A stretch of 64,000 nt of DNA, taken from Lepidostoma basale. Its lineage: Eukaryota > Arthropoda > Insecta > Trichoptera > Lepidostomatidae. Positions within the stretch are counted from its first letter, which is position 1, and the number at the start of each line of letters is the position of its first letter. Below, piece by piece: positions 31,965 through 42,221 of the stretch. The notes beneath the pieces were generated by a model that worked only from the letters and a program-made list of their open reading frames with translations, made no database searches and was not told where the DNA came from. The DNA is taken from positions 248,001 through 312,000 of the forward strand of contig JAHDVF020000068.1 in assembly GCA_022606425.2 (NCBI GenBank), written 5' to 3'. Made by a program: the position numbers and the translations under genes.

Positions 31965-32410
31965 AAGATTGATACAGTATATACGAAAACAATTGTTTTC
32001 TTCCAAAAAGGGTGAAATTTTTAATTTCAGGAATAATAAACAACACAAGTAATGTACGAATATTTTTATAGATATGTATGTATACATTTGTTTTTTTATA
32101 ATTGGATATAAATATAAAACTTATTATTTCTGCTACTTATTGTAAGTGCACTTTAAATATCATAACATTGACTACTACAATATGTTAACAATAATAATTT
32201 AATCTATTATATACATTTTTGTATGGATTAATTACAATCTTATTATAAAAGTAATTTCCTATAATCTTAGCCTTAATTATAAATCACTAAATTACTCGTA
32301 TATTTGACTTAAATATTATAAAGGCATTTTCAGTTCTCTAATTTGTTGAATTGGTAAATATTGTTTAAAAAGGAAAAAACATTGTTTTAAATATTAATAT
32401 TGCTTAATTA
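31965..32410. other. No feature recognised
   Basis: Very AT-rich DNA without coding or repeat signal. Confidence 0.5.
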
Positions 32411-32411
32411 A

Positions 32412-32545
32412 TACGAATGAAAACATCTGTTTTTTAAAAGTTCTATTATAGTTTATGGGAATGACATGTTTCGCCTTTTTAAGGCATTATCAAAAGGCAA
32501 AACATGTCACTCACATAAACTATAATAATACGTCTAGAAAATACA
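32412..32545. repeat. Repeat-J palindrome with hammerhead-like fold
   Basis: The unit GAATGAAAACATCTGTTTT ... GGGAATGACATGTTTCGCC is followed at once by its reversed copy. On minus (32463-32493) the order is TTGATAA, one base, GCCTT-loop-AAGGC, GAA, ACATGT, C. Two core bases differ from CUGANGA, so this is the weakest member of the set. Confidence 0.5.
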
Positions 32546-32624
32546 TTTTCATTTGTATTATATATAATTTTTTTAATATGGAGTTAACATCATTGTTCAA
32601 GAAACAATAAATTATGAATAATGT

Positions 32625-32965
32625 GCCGAGAAACTGCGAGTGACCCATAGAGATAGAGTCAGAAACGATACGGTGAGAGAAAAAACAAAGGTCACTGACA
32701 TCATCCACCGGGTAGCGACTGTAAAATGGCAATGGGCAGGTCACGTAGCCAGAAGCTCAGAAGAAAAATGGACAAAAAGACTGCTGACTTGGAGACCGTG
32801 GACGGCAAAGAGAAGTGCAGGGCGACCGCAATTACGGTGGAAGGATGATCTGAACAGACATGTCGGAATAACCTGGATGCAGTCTGCACAAGACAGAGTG
32901 ATATGGAAGTGAATGGAGGAGGCCTTCGTTCAGGAGTGGACGGGAATAGGCTCAGGAAGTAGTTA
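32625..32965 (+). mobile_element. LINE-B2 3' fragment
   Basis: The plus strand reads RDRVRNDTVREKTKVTDIIH, WQWAGHVARSSEEKW, LLTWRPWTAKRSAGRPQLRW and DDLNRHVGITWMQSAQDR, ending QEWTGIGSGS. Reversed relatives are at 20985-21425 and 54825-55185. Confidence 0.85.
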
Positions 32966-32967
32966 GA

Positions 32968-33070
32968 ACTGATGATTTTGTGTCTTCGACCGTTTTCGGC
33001 AGCCCTGCCATCTTCTGGCTCCAGAAGATGGCAGCGAGCTACCGAAACCGGTCAGAGACAAACATTAGTG
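32968..33070. repeat. Palindrome with hammerhead-like pair
   Basis: GTGTCTTCGACCG ... GAAGATGGCAGC ... CGGTCAGAGACA is an imperfect palindrome centred near 33017. Each arm reads CAGAAGA, T, GGCA..TGCC (left arm) or GG..CC (right arm, 33022-33053), GAA, AC-CGGT, C. The core differs by one base (U4 is A). Confidence 0.5.
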
Positions 33071-33182
33071 GATTTTAACTAAATATACATTTTAAAAGAT
33101 TTTTTACAATTTTTCATTATTTTTAATCTTTTTTATTTATTGTTTCTTGAATAATGGTTTAAAACTCCATTTTAAATATTAA

Positions 33183-33535
33183 ATACAAATGAAAACATCT
33201 GTTTTCTAAAAGTTTTATTTTATTTTATCGGAATGATATGTTTTGCCTTACTTAAGCATTATCAAATGCTTTTAATATAACCTTAGTGTGGCGTTATTTC
33301 CATCTTCTTCATCATCAAAAGCGACTGTCAAATATAGTCAGCTCAGGAGTCCGCCAGCTGGACCGCACTGCTGGAAGCCCGAACCAGATTCTCCTCTGTG
33401 CATGTCACAGGACAGCAAGGGCACTCCAATGTGTGCAGCATGGATTGCTCCAAGCCACAGATGCATGTTTGTGTCATTCCCATAAAATAAAATCAAACTT
33501 CTAGAAAACAGACATTTCCATATGTATTAATTATT
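33183..33535. repeat. Repeat-J pair enclosing repeat K
   Basis: A forward repeat-J unit (33183-33270) and a reversed one (33470-33535) flank about 200 bases. Part of this (33331-33440, CCAGCTGGACCGCACTG) recurs at 41180-41290. The layout copies that at 15640-16290. Confidence 0.55.
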
Positions 33536-33739
33536 AATTCTTACCTCCCGAAAGGTTGCATTTAAAAACATTTCTTAGTTTGATAGACTGAAAAAGTTTT
33601 TGAAAATAACACAATATATAAATTTCAATTTTAGCCGTGTTAGCTAAATAATCACACTGAAAATTTGTATAATTATATTTATTGAATAAAAAAAAAATCA
33701 TTAACCATATGCGTCTAATAACCTGCGTTATAACTTGCG

Positions 33740-34145
33740 TCTTGCCATTTATAACCTGCATCTTGCCAGTCATGATGTACGGAGTCGAGACGTGGACACT
33801 GACAAAAGGTCTAATCTAGAGATTCAAGGTCGCCCAACGCATGGAAAGAGCCATGCTTGGAATAACCTTTAATAAGGTGACTGAGGTGGCTCTGAGGATG
33901 GGTGGGCTGAAGTGGCGATGGGCTGGCCAAATCTGTCGGAGAACCGACGGCCGATGGGGGAGACGGGTTCTGGGGTGGAGACCGTGTACAGGATTTCACA
34001 GAGTTCGACGTCCCCTTGCCCGATGGACCGACAATCTGAAGAGGATTGCTGGACATGGATGGATGGGAACGGCAATGGGTAGGGGGCGGTGGCGTGCTTT
34101 GGAAGAGGCCTACATTCAACAGTGGATGACAAACGGCTGATGATA
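33740..34145 (+). mobile_element. LINE-B 3' copy
   Basis: The plus strand reads LPVMMYGVETWTLTKG, MERAMLGI, LKWRWAGQICRRTDGRWGRR, LGWRPCTGFHRVRRPLARW and DNLKRIAGHGWMGTA, ending EEAYIQQWMTNG before TGA. It is the best LINE-B tail in the window. Confidence 0.85.
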
Positions 34146-34480
34146 ATTAACCTTATAACTAACAAGTAAGAATTTCAGGCCATAAATGAGAAACATGAGC
34201 CTAAAGACAGAAACATAACATTATGACATGTTTTGTCGTGATGAATCAATTTAATTTTGATCAAATTAATTCATAAAAATGGCGCTTATAAATCATCGCA
34301 CTTAATATTAAATTGATTTTTTTTATTGAAAGTGGTATTGAAAAAATATTATACATAAAACTTCATGTTGGCAAGCAAGTTTAATCCAGTTCTTAAACAT
34401 CATTGCTTGCAAAATGAACACTTGCTCTCCCAACAGCTGACAGCCGAGTGTCCGAATGGTGGACAACTTGATTAAGATTT
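34146..34480. other. No feature recognised
   Basis: Short AT-rich stretch; TTCATAAAAATGGCGCTTAT near 34270 resembles the CR1/L2-like 3' end. Confidence 0.4.
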
Positions 34481-34484
34481 TTTT

Positions 34485-35022
34485 TTAAGAATTAATTGTA
34501 TCTCAATAGAGACGAAGATGTAAATTATTTGGAAGCAGAATATGGTGGTCGAAGCGTTTACAGGACTTATGACCTGTCATTAGTTGAGTTAAGCGATCGT
34601 TTTATGTAATACAACACTCCCCATTCCGCCCTTCTTACGAACACCACGTCTGACAATTATTTTTTGAAAGTTGTAAATATGCTGCCATGTTGAGAAACAT
34701 TTCACATATTTTAGTTCAATCTACACTAGCGCCATCTATTGAGATTATATGTAAAAATGAAAATCTTTATTAATGTAATGTGAAAGGCTATCAACCCAAT
34801 TATCACACATCACTAGACAACGCCTGGAGAAAACTCTCCAATTTTTATATGCTTTTAACTTTGACCAGTTTTTATACAACATTTTTGTTTTTTGAATGTA
34901 TACAAATACTGGATTTTACCCATTACGGTCCTATTATAAGTCGGCGATCTTTGTCTCTATTGAGATAAAATTAATTTTTAATGATTAATCCGTAATGGGT
35001 AAAATCCAGTATTTGTAAAAAA
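34485..35022 (+). mobile_element. MITE-1 copy with internal palindrome
   Basis: It starts ATTGTATCTCAATAGAGACG and contains GACCTGTCATTAGTTGAG and AGCGCCATCTATTGAG. A terminal part (34898-35020) has TACAAATACTGGATTTTACC and its complement facing each other. It is longer than the other copies because of about 150 foreign bases (34745-34895). Confidence 0.7.
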
Positions 35023-35030
35023 CAAAAAGA

Positions 35031-35036
35031 TTTATT
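35031..35036 (-). promoter_or_regulatory. Possible polyadenylation signal
   Basis: AATAAA on the minus strand lies about 215 bases after the stop codon of the 35250-38783 gene. It is the first exact match downstream of that stop; function is inferred from position only. Confidence 0.35.
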
Positions 35037-35249
35037 TTTTCTTTGGAAATGTGTTATGAAATCACAAAGTTATACTTGAAAATCTAACAGTAAAAATTGT
35101 ATTGAATATTTATATTAGCCCAATGTATACAAGAATACATACATTTATCTAACACTTGTAACTTTAACACTGCAAGAGCCATTAAAAGCAAACGTCACAA
35201 CATTTTTTATAGTAAAAGGTTTTTTGTTTAACCCCATTTTGGTTCCGTA

Positions 35250-38200
35250 CTAAGAAGGCTTGTCTATGATTGTCAGTTTTGCTAGATTGCTCACTTCATG
35301 AACTTCCCCTTGCAGCTCGGTCGGATCAGATTTTTCCTCCACTTCGTACAACTTCACATCTTTCGCCGTAGTGTTGACCTCTGAAATGTTTGCCTTCGTG
35401 ATATCATCGACTTTGAAATGACTCAATAAGTCAGCCATAAAAGTGTTGTTTTCAGCCAGTCGCAGATTTTCCATAAATTTTATACTATCATTTTTAGGCC
35501 TCTCCGTTGATGTCTGAAAGTATGGTCTTGTTCTATTGCCTAGTTTTAAACTAATAGATGTTACGAAGCTTTTTTTTGTCAGGGGTGTGAATATTTCTTC
35601 GCTTTCACTGTACGGCTTACTCGATGTCTCTGTTGTTTGGACTGTAGCGTATGTTTCAGTAGATAATTTTTCAGATTCTTCCGAATAATTTGTAGTTGCA
35701 GTCAATTCAACAACTGTTGTTGCTTCTGTTACTTCAACTGTCTCCGTTGTTTCATTCTCCGGTTTCTTGGATGATGTATTTGGTTCCAAAGTATAAACAG
35801 TTGCATTTTCTATAAAAATATTGTACGTCTCTTCTACTAATAGCGAAGCATTTGTTTCAGAATCTTCAGTTTGATTCGAATGTTTGGTTTCATTATACAA
35901 ATGATTAATCGTGGTTTTCTCGTTCGATATGTCCTTGTAATTTGTTGTATTTGGTGAATCGTCAGTTGTGGTCATTTCAACATCGTCAACGACAGTCGTC
36001 ACTTCCGTTGTAGTGGTTGTAGATCTTTCTTTTATCAACTTTGGTCTCAAACGGCTCGATGACCAAGTTCCTATTTTTCTTTGATACTTGCGTTGTGAGT
36101 TTCTTTGGGGTACGAAAGTGCTATTGCCACTTCTTTGGCGTAATTTTCTAATAGAATCGGATAAGAATGGTGATTCTGTCGTATTGTTTCGTTCATCTCT
36201 TTCGGCGTACACCGCTGTTACTGACGTGGCTGCGTACGGTATCGTGGTACCTCCACTCCTCGGAGAAGGAACTTGTGATTTTATCAGTTCTGAAAACTTT
36301 TTTTGAAGCTTGACTCGTCTATTGGGTTTAAAAGGTTTGCGTTCCACTCTGTGATCGTTTATTATATTTTTCTCCGTTGTCTCTTCGGTTTTCTTTTTTC
36401 TCTGCCTCGGATAACTTGGTTGGGTTGGTACAGCAGTAGTTCTTTTCCCTTTAGAAGATGCATCAAGTATCTGTGTTGTATATGTGTTTTCAACTTCTTC
36501 ACCCGTACTTGAAAATTCAGGTACATAAATGTTTTCAATGGTTGTCCCGATTTCTGTTACATGATCTGGAACCTTTTCTGTTACTGTTGTGTGTTTTTCT
36601 TCTTCATCTTCTTCCGTTGTAATTTGATGAGTTTCAGGATGATTATATTTGGTGCTATCTTCAGAATTTACTTCGGGGTTTATACTTGATTCTTTGAAGT
36701 TGTTGTCACTAGTGTTTATTTCGGTGAGATTATTTTCTGAAGTAACTTTATTGGTTTCAGAATTTTCTTCCGTATTGTTCTCGTTAGAATGTTCTTCGCT
36801 TTCATCTATACTGTCATCGGAATGATCTTCTGAATCTGTATTAGTGTCCTCGTCCGTGTTTGTAATTTCTTCTACAAACGGGTTATTCAAGTTTATAACT
36901 TCTATTTGTGCATTCGTTGTATATGAAGTGGGCGTGCTTAATGTCGGCATATGAAGCGGATCTAATTCAGAAAATGTATTTCTTTCATCAACGGGACTCG
37001 GACGGAACGGCTTTGTCGGTCTAAGCTTCCGTTTGTTCGTTTTTGAAGGGGTCGCTTCAAACTTTGCAGGTGTTCTGTAATAATGATCCTTGCTGCTAAG
37101 AGTTACAGCTTCAGCTTCATGTACAGTTGCCCCTTGATTTGTTTTAATATCTTTTCTCTGCGTTGCTTCCGTTGTGTAGAACGGTATAGTTGCCGGACTT
37201 TCGTTTACATTGGGTAAAATAATTACATTAAAATTAGGATTCTTTTTATTTGCGTCTGACTCCTCTGTTTCACTGTTTTCTTCGTAATCTTGATACCTGT
37301 TCCCCCTGAATGGCTTGCGTGGGTCGGGTTCCGTAGTATCCTTGTACATGTTAGGAAGGTAAGTCTCATAATTATTATTTTTTTCAAATTTCATCGATTG
37401 CTTCATAACGGGCACTCCCTTGTCGTTCAAATAATAATGGTGGTGCAAGTGAGTTATCGTTTGAGAATTTTGGTTCTTGTTTGGTTTATAATAATCAGCG
37501 TAATCTTCGGAATTCGTATTGACATTAATATGCTTTTTGTTTCCCTCGTATTTCACGCGTTCTTGCTCTCCGCGTGTGTCATCTATATAATACTGATTTT
37601 TTTGTCTGAAGTCCTCATTTCTGTTAGTAAATTTCTCACCTGTGTTGAGTCTTGTATGCGAGTTGTCTTGGTACTCCGGATAGTAGTTTGGATATCTGTT
37701 AACAAATGTTGGAACTGTGGCGGTCGCCTGCTTCTGTCGCGTTGACTCCTGATATCTGTCATACCAAGGAGGGCTTGCGGTTCTTTCGTCCTGGGCTTCG
37801 GTAGAAGCAACCGAATGGAACTGTTCGTCCAAAAAGATGAGCTTCCCTCTCCGTTCGTGTTTCTTAGGAGGTTTGGGTACTTTGTCAGTTTCTTTTATTG
37901 AAAACGTCTGCGATGGTTGATTGTAACTAAGACTTGAGCTATCTGACTTGGGTGAGGCTACGGAGAACATAAGCTCGTATACAAATGGCGGATGTTCTGC
38001 TTCGGGGTTCCTGTGACGGATACGCCGCACTGTCCAAAGGGCTTTGATCCTTTGGTTTCTGCAGTCGGACCCCTCGCACTCTGACATCAGTATCTTCTCT
38101 GCCTCTACCTCGTTAGGCCTGGCGCTGTACAGATGACACTCGATGCATTCTTTAACTTCTTCATCTTCTATAAACTCGTAATTTTGAGGAGTTTCAATTA

Positions 38201-38783
38201 GCCTGCCCCTCGACAGTATGGCGATGTCACCGAACACCGGTCCCTTCTCTTTGCTGTTTTGTTTGAACGGCGCGCGTCTGATGTTTCTCCACAGGTTTAC
38301 GTCTGCTATCTCATCGTCATCGTTGCTTCGCTCGTCTATCTCAAGATTTTGCCTGTTTGATCCAGCTTTTTTCGTTAAAATGTTATCAATTTTATCTCGT
38401 ACTAGTGTCAGATATACGCTGTGTCTCAACGCTTCCTCCCAGGGCACCTGGGGTTTCGGAAAGTCTTCCGTGTTCCTTATTTCTCTTCCACCGTTCCTAT
38501 CGAAGTACGTGTTCGAAGGTTGGCCTCTTCTTTCACTTCTGTCGAAATAATCGGAAGGTTGTCTACCAGTGTCGGTGTACCCTCTGTCTCGGTCCCTATC
38601 TCTGTCTCTGTCTCTGTCTCTGCTAATGTTGTCGAAGAAGGAGACAGGATTCCGTCTGTAGTTTCTGTACTCGTCCCTGTCGAAGTAGTAGCCGCCTTCC
38701 TCCCCCGCGCTAGGCCTCCAGCCACGCACGGGGATGGACCGCGGGCCATAGTTGGTTATCGCCAAACCCGTGTCTACCGCTAT
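35250..38783 (-). CDS. Large acidic Ser/Thr-rich protein, terminal exon
   Basis: One uninterrupted frame of 1177 codons ends at TAG (35250-35252). I do not recognise it. The upstream edge is a 3' splice site (TTGCAG on minus, directly before ATA at 38783), so an earlier exon with the start codon is missing. The N-terminal 120 residues are rich in Arg, Asp and Tyr and hold an Arg-Asp dipeptide run (about residues 54-67). Next is a folded-looking part (VYLTLVRDKIDNILTK, GPVFGDIAILSRGRLIET, VYELMFSVASP) with a cysteine cluster CIEC...CEGSDC (about residues 212-245). After about residue 300 it is acidic, Ser/Thr/Glu-rich with poly-Thr runs and many Asn-X-Ser/Thr sites. The composition suggests a secreted or cuticle/matrix protein, but no signal peptide is in view. 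Codon usage shows no break, so it is a real gene. Confidence 0.85.
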   Translation of the reverse strand: MAVDTGLAITNYGPRSIPVRGWRPSAGEEGGYYFDRDEYRNYRRNPVSFFDNISRDRDRDRDRDRDRGYTDTGRQPSDYFDRSERRGQPSNTYFDRNGGREIRNTEDFPKPQVPWEEALRHSVYLTLVRDKIDNILTKKAGSNRQNLEIDERSNDDDEIADVNLWRNIRRAPFKQNSKEKGPVFGDIAILSRGRLIETPQNYEFIEDEEVKECIECHLYSARPNEVEAEKILMSECEGSDCRNQRIKALWTVRRIRHRNPEAEHPPFVYELMFSVASPKSDSSSLSYNQPSQTFSIKETDKVPKPPKKHERRGKLIFLDEQFHSVASTEAQDERTASPPWYDRYQESTRQKQATATVPTFVNRYPNYYPEYQDNSHTRLNTGEKFTNRNEDFRQKNQYYIDDTRGEQERVKYEGNKKHINVNTNSEDYADYYKPNKNQNSQTITHLHHHYYLNDKGVPVMKQSMKFEKNNNYETYLPNMYKDTTEPDPRKPFRGNRYQDYEENSETEESDANKKNPNFNVIILPNVNESPATIPFYTTEATQRKDIKTNQGATVHEAEAVTLSSKDHYYRTPAKFEATPSKTNKRKLRPTKPFRPSPVDERNTFSELDPLHMPTLSTPTSYTTNAQIEVINLNNPFVEEITNTDEDTNTDSEDHSDDSIDESEEHSNENNTEENSETNKVTSENNLTEINTSDNNFKESSINPEVNSEDSTKYNHPETHQITTEEDEEEKHTTVTEKVPDHVTEIGTTIENIYVPEFSSTGEEVENTYTTQILDASSKGKRTTAVPTQPSYPRQRKKKTEETTEKNIINDHRVERKPFKPNRRVKLQKKFSELIKSQVPSPRSGGTTIPYAATSVTAVYAERDERNNTTESPFLSDSIRKLRQRSGNSTFVPQRNSQRKYQRKIGTWSSSRLRPKLIKERSTTTTTEVTTVVDDVEMTTTDDSPNTTNYKDISNEKTTINHLYNETKHSNQTEDSETNASLLVEETYNIFIENATVYTLEPNTSSKKPENETTETVEVTEATTVVELTATTNYSEESEKLSTETYATVQTTETSSKPYSESEEIFTPLTKKSFVTSISLKLGNRTRPYFQTSTERPKNDSIKFMENLRLAENNTFMADLLSHFKVDDITKANISEVNTTAKDVKLYEVEEKSDPTELQGEVHEVSNLAKLTIIDKPS

Positions 38784-38849
38784 CTGCAACACAAATTATT
38801 ATATAAATTTAATTATGTGGTCTAGGCAACGCATTCTTCTAGTTTGCGG

Positions 38850-39000
38850 ATCTCATGGACTGATATGGCAACCAATATGATCTGAGGTGCTACATAGAGC
38901 CAGAGCGGAAAGAGGATTGTTGTCTGATGTGATGTCTAGAAAGATGGCATATTTGGGACACATTCTCCGCGAGGAGAAATACGATCTGCTGGGATTCTAG
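38850..39000 (+). mobile_element. LINE-C scrap
   Basis: MSRKMAYLGHILREEKYDLL can be read with a stop, as in the LINE-C copies at 4765 and 53968. Confidence 0.65.
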
Positions 39001-39227
39001 GAGTTATTATGGCCTAAAAGTATTAGAGGCTGCTAGCGAGTACTTTTTAAAAATTATATTTACACTGTATTTTATTTTTAAATATGTTTGCATTTTTTAG
39101 TATTCTTAACCCCTTTCTCTTTGTTTTGGTACAACTTTCATGTTGGTATCTTATCTAGTTCCTGAGATACAAGCAAAATCAAAATAATAATTTAAACGCG
39201 TTTTTCTCGAAAAGCGTCAAACCCTAG

Positions 39228-39490
39228 TTAAAGGATTAATTTCATCTCAATAGAGACGAAGATGCAAACCGGAAACTGAACATGGTGATCGAGGTGTTTA
39301 CAGGACTTATGACCTGTCATTGGTTGGGTTCAGCGTACGCTTTATGTAATTACAACATTCCACCTTTCTTATGACCACCATGTCTGACAAATTTTTGGAA
39401 GTTGTATATATGTTAATATCCAACACCACAATTCACATGTCAGTTTCAATTTACAGACCAGCGCCATCTATGAAGATTAGATTTAAGCAT
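39228..39490 (+). mobile_element. MITE-1 copy, truncated
   Basis: TTTCATCTCAATAGAGACGA starts the unit; GACCTGTCATTGGTTGGG and CAGCGCCATCTATGAAG follow. The GAATGTATACAAATACTGG end is missing. Confidence 0.75.
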
Positions 39491-39764
39491 TGTTTATCTT
39501 AAGTGCGGCAGATTTGTCAAGTCTATCGAACGCATAGCCACGAACATTGCCTTTTCATTTACATAGATTTTTTTTTGTTCTGATTTTAAAAATTTGGTTT
39601 AGTTCATGTGCGCTCCCGTAAATTTGGAGATATTTCGTGTAAAAGTGAATTGTTTTGGCCAATTTGATTGTTGCCGCACTTTATAATAGTTAATTGTGAC
39701 ACGTAATACGTTTGTGCGGTTTTGACGTTAAAATTATACAAGTTTTTTCGTTTATATAAAGAAT

Positions 39765-39912
39765 TTTGACAGGTGTAAAAATAACATTTTCATTTGTTCC
39801 AATGACAATTTGAATAATTTCTTCAATATTATTTTTAAGTTCTTTCTGGTGTCTGATTACTTTAAGTACCTAATTGCAGCTAATTTAAAAAAAAAACGGT
39901 GGATGCGAGTAA
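39765..39912 (-). repeat. Dispersed repeat, inverted copy of 5930-6083
   Basis: AAAGAATTTTGACAGGTG to AAAAACGGTGGATGCG is the reverse complement of the segment in the Cdc7 intron, with scattered differences. Confidence 0.7.
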
Positions 39913-40074
39913 CACAAATCTAATAATCACAAAAGTCCGGATCGTCCATGTCAACAAGTGCACCATGTAAAATGAACATTATGTGTTAATATATTTTTAT
40001 TTTGTTGTTTTATATCATTGTATTTTATATGATTTGTTTTAGATTTATTTTGTGTTTTACGATCGAAGTGTGTG

Positions 40075-40228
40075 TGGGAGATGCCTATTGGTGGCGATGA
40101 GGTTCGCAACCCATCACACCGCGTCTCCCGCGGAGCGAAAAGAGAAGGATGGAGTGCCACATCGGTTAAAATGTGACAGTCCATTCTTTCTGCCTACCCT
40201 TTCGGGGAGACGGTTAGTTAGTTAGTTA
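40075..40228 (+). mobile_element. LINE-A-like tail variant
   Basis: GGGAGATGCCTATTGGTGGCG leads to ATGTGACAGTCCATTCTTTC, TACCCTTTCGGGGAGACGG and TTAG repeats. The last part is the LINE-A end; the first part differs and recurs reversed at 28165-28320 and 41518-41665. It may be a non-autonomous element using the LINE-A tail. Confidence 0.6.
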
Positions 40229-40229
40229 G

Positions 40230-40540
40230 ATTACGCCGGTGTTATAACAGTGTAGCGACCTTCCCTGGCCTTGTGGGAAACTTTCGGTCGCGGTTGTGTG
40301 TGCACGTAGGATCGCGAGGAGCATCCCGGATGGCTTGCGAAACCAGCGTCCGAAGAGCAAAAATATGGAACGATTATGATTTTCGTAACGGTTATTGAGC
40401 GACGACCTTGCCGCATGAAAAGCCCGACGCGCGAAAGCGCCCGCCATCTTGCCAGGGGGCAATTTGTTCCCCGTATCTAGCATCTTAATTAAATACAACA
40501 GATTGATCACAATGAATTCTAAACTAATTACAGCTCTTGG
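40230..40540. other. GC-richer segment, unassigned
   Basis: ACGCCGGTGTTATAACAGTG to GCCCGCCATCTTGCCAGG is unusually GC-rich for the window. The minus frame (MAGAFARRAFHAARSSL) does not resemble anything I know. An upstream part of the LINE-H element or an old repeat is possible. Confidence 0.3.
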
Positions 40541-40544
40541 ATAA

Positions 40545-41130
40545 TTTTGCGCACCTTCAAATTTATCAATGATGGACGTGTATTTGTCACCCCTTCTTCG
40601 TATTCCGTTATGCTAGAGAGGGTTCAGAAAAAAATTCTGAGGTATCTCTACATGAGGGAGTATGGTAGTTATCCATGGCTCTATCCCACGGCATTTCTTT
40701 TGGGAATGCTCGGAACCAATTCTCTACAGCTTCGAAGAGATGGACATCTAATAACCCATTTCTTCAGATTAATTAGGGGATACTTCGAGAACTTGGCCGT
40801 ACTGGAGGATGTTGGTCTTTTTGTCTCCGATAGATATCTCCGACAGCGACAGCACAGATTGTTTTACCTATCGGCCGCCAGAACCAATCTACCTCTGGTG
40901 ACACCGGTGGGAAGAGCAATTAGTCTGCCGAACGCGGTCTCCTCGGAGATCGACGTCTTTCATGTTAGTGAAAGTACGTTCAGGGGACAAATACTCTTGA
41001 CTTTGGAAAGTATCTTGTCTTCCTAATGTCGAACCATCACTAATGCGTTCCTGGTATTATGTTGTATGTGTATAATATCTTACCTGTACTCAATAGATGG
41101 CTTAAACATTTATGCTGTTTGTAATGTCTT
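40545..41130 (+). mobile_element. LINE-H 3' copy (Jockey-like)
   Basis: The plus strand reads LERVQKKILRYLYMREYGSY, FLLGMLGTNSLQLRRDGHLI, LEDVGLFVSDRYLRQRQHR and RTNLPLVTPVGRAISLPN, ending LLTLESILSS and a stop. The tail is TGATTTGATTGATTGATTGG. The RVQKK...YLY...YP pattern is typical of the region after the reverse-transcriptase domain in Jockey-type LINEs. Confidence 0.8.
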
Positions 41131-41179
41131 TGATTTGATTGATTGATTGGTTATGCCAAAGGCAACTCTGTTAAATAAC

Positions 41180-41400
41180 ACGGTCTGCTAGCTGGACCGC
41201 ACTGTTGGACTTCCGAACCAGATCTTCCTCCGTGTACGTTGCAGGGCATAAAGGGTTACCACCGCTTACCCGAGGCTGTTATAGGGCGCTGTCATGTGTC
41301 CATGAGTCCGCTTCCCATTCAATCCCGTATCTTTTATATATTTTGTTTAGAAATACTTTAAATGTTATGCATGTATGGCGGGACAGAGGAAAATAGCAGT
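41180..41400 (+). repeat. Repeat K copy
   Basis: TAGCTGGACCGCACTGTTGG with AACCAGATCTTCCTCCGTGT matches 33331-33440. Function unknown. Confidence 0.5.
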
Positions 41401-41517
41401 AAATTAAATGTGGCCTGGTCCCTCTTGATTTCTTTTATACATTTTTTTTTCTAACTAGTGTGACGGTCCATTTTTTCTTCCATTATGGTGGTTCATTTTT
41501 GATTTTCTAACTAAATA

Positions 41518-41665
41518 ACTAAACATCACACCCTCTAACCGAAGGGGTAGGCAGAAAGAATGGACTGCCACACTTTAACCGATGCGGCACTAAATCCTAC
41601 TATTTCGCTACGTGGTGTGATTGCGAACCTCATCGCCACCAATAATCATCTCCCGCTATCATAAA
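41518..41665 (-). mobile_element. LINE-A-like tail variant, reversed
   Basis: AACTAAACATCACACCCTC and AGGCAGAAAGAATGGACTGC, then CGATGCGGCAC and CTCATCGCCACCAATAATC. It is the same variant as 40075-40228. Confidence 0.65.
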
Positions 41666-41671
41666 TAAAGA

Positions 41672-41912
41672 AAGTATGTATAAACGACGTAAACGGAACT
41701 AGAAATAAAGGAAGACTGAATAAAATGCGGCACGATCAAATCAATCCAATATTTAATGTTGGCCACGTGAGTCGTACAAATCGGCGTGCGTGCATGACAC
41801 TATGTATACATGTTGAAGAATCGAAAGAAATATATCAGGGAAGAGCGGTATGGCGGGCCATTATTTCTGCCTACCCCTTCGGAGAGATGGCGTGATGGTT
41901 AGTAAGTTAGTT
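41672..41912 (+). mobile_element. LINE-A 3' copy
   Basis: KKVCINDVNGTRNKGRLNK, then GHVSRTNRRACMT and the end TCTGCCTACCCCTTCGGAG with ATGGCGTGATGGTTAG. It is short and frameshifted. Confidence 0.8.
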
Positions 41913-41929
41913 TTACTTTCAACGATTTT

Positions 41930-42175
41930 GACAACCTTCGTGGCCGAGTGGTAAGTGCATTGACTGCCACCCCGAACGTTCCGGGTTCGATTCCCTGCGA
42001 GGGCAGTGTGATTGTTACATTGTCTTTGGTCTGGTGTAGAATTCACGTGACAATAAAATGGCGACAGATTAGCTACCTATCACATGTCACGAGAATCGCT
42101 ATGATAGCTATAATACCCTTTACATCGATTTGGATTATGCTGCTTATGTTGTATAATAATAATAATAACAATAAA
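41930..42175 (+). mobile_element. tRNA-derived SINE
   Basis: A tRNA-like head carries an A box (TGGCCGAGTGG, 41941-41951) and a B box (GGTTCGATTCC, 41984-41994). A non-tRNA body (AGTGTGATTGTTACATTG ... TACATCGATTTGG) and an ATA-rich tail (42150-42175) follow. Reversed copies are at 49908-50160, 51513-51749, 61480-61570 (tail only) and 62215-62373. The head diverges from a functional tRNA, so it is not scored as a tRNA gene. Confidence 0.85.
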
Positions 42176-42221
42176 TATAATTTAACTCGTGTATGTCGCA
42201 TTTTCGGACCATCCTGTATAA

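Noticed and set aside
31303..35240. Further Cbp80 exons
   Set aside because: I looked for the conserved C-terminal motifs of the family and for AG/GT-bounded frames; only LINE and repeat sequence was found.
37290..37745. Long plus-strand open frame
   Set aside because: It is a shadow of the 1177-codon minus-strand exon.
38784..38792. Start of the long minus-strand frame at a GTG codon
   Set aside because: The bases before ATA at 38783 read TTGCAG on minus, a 3' splice site; a GTG start is not credible in an animal gene, so the exon begins at 38783.
41941..42010. A tRNA gene
   Set aside because: A and B boxes are present but the acceptor stem does not close properly and the unit carries a SINE body and tail and recurs in several copies.
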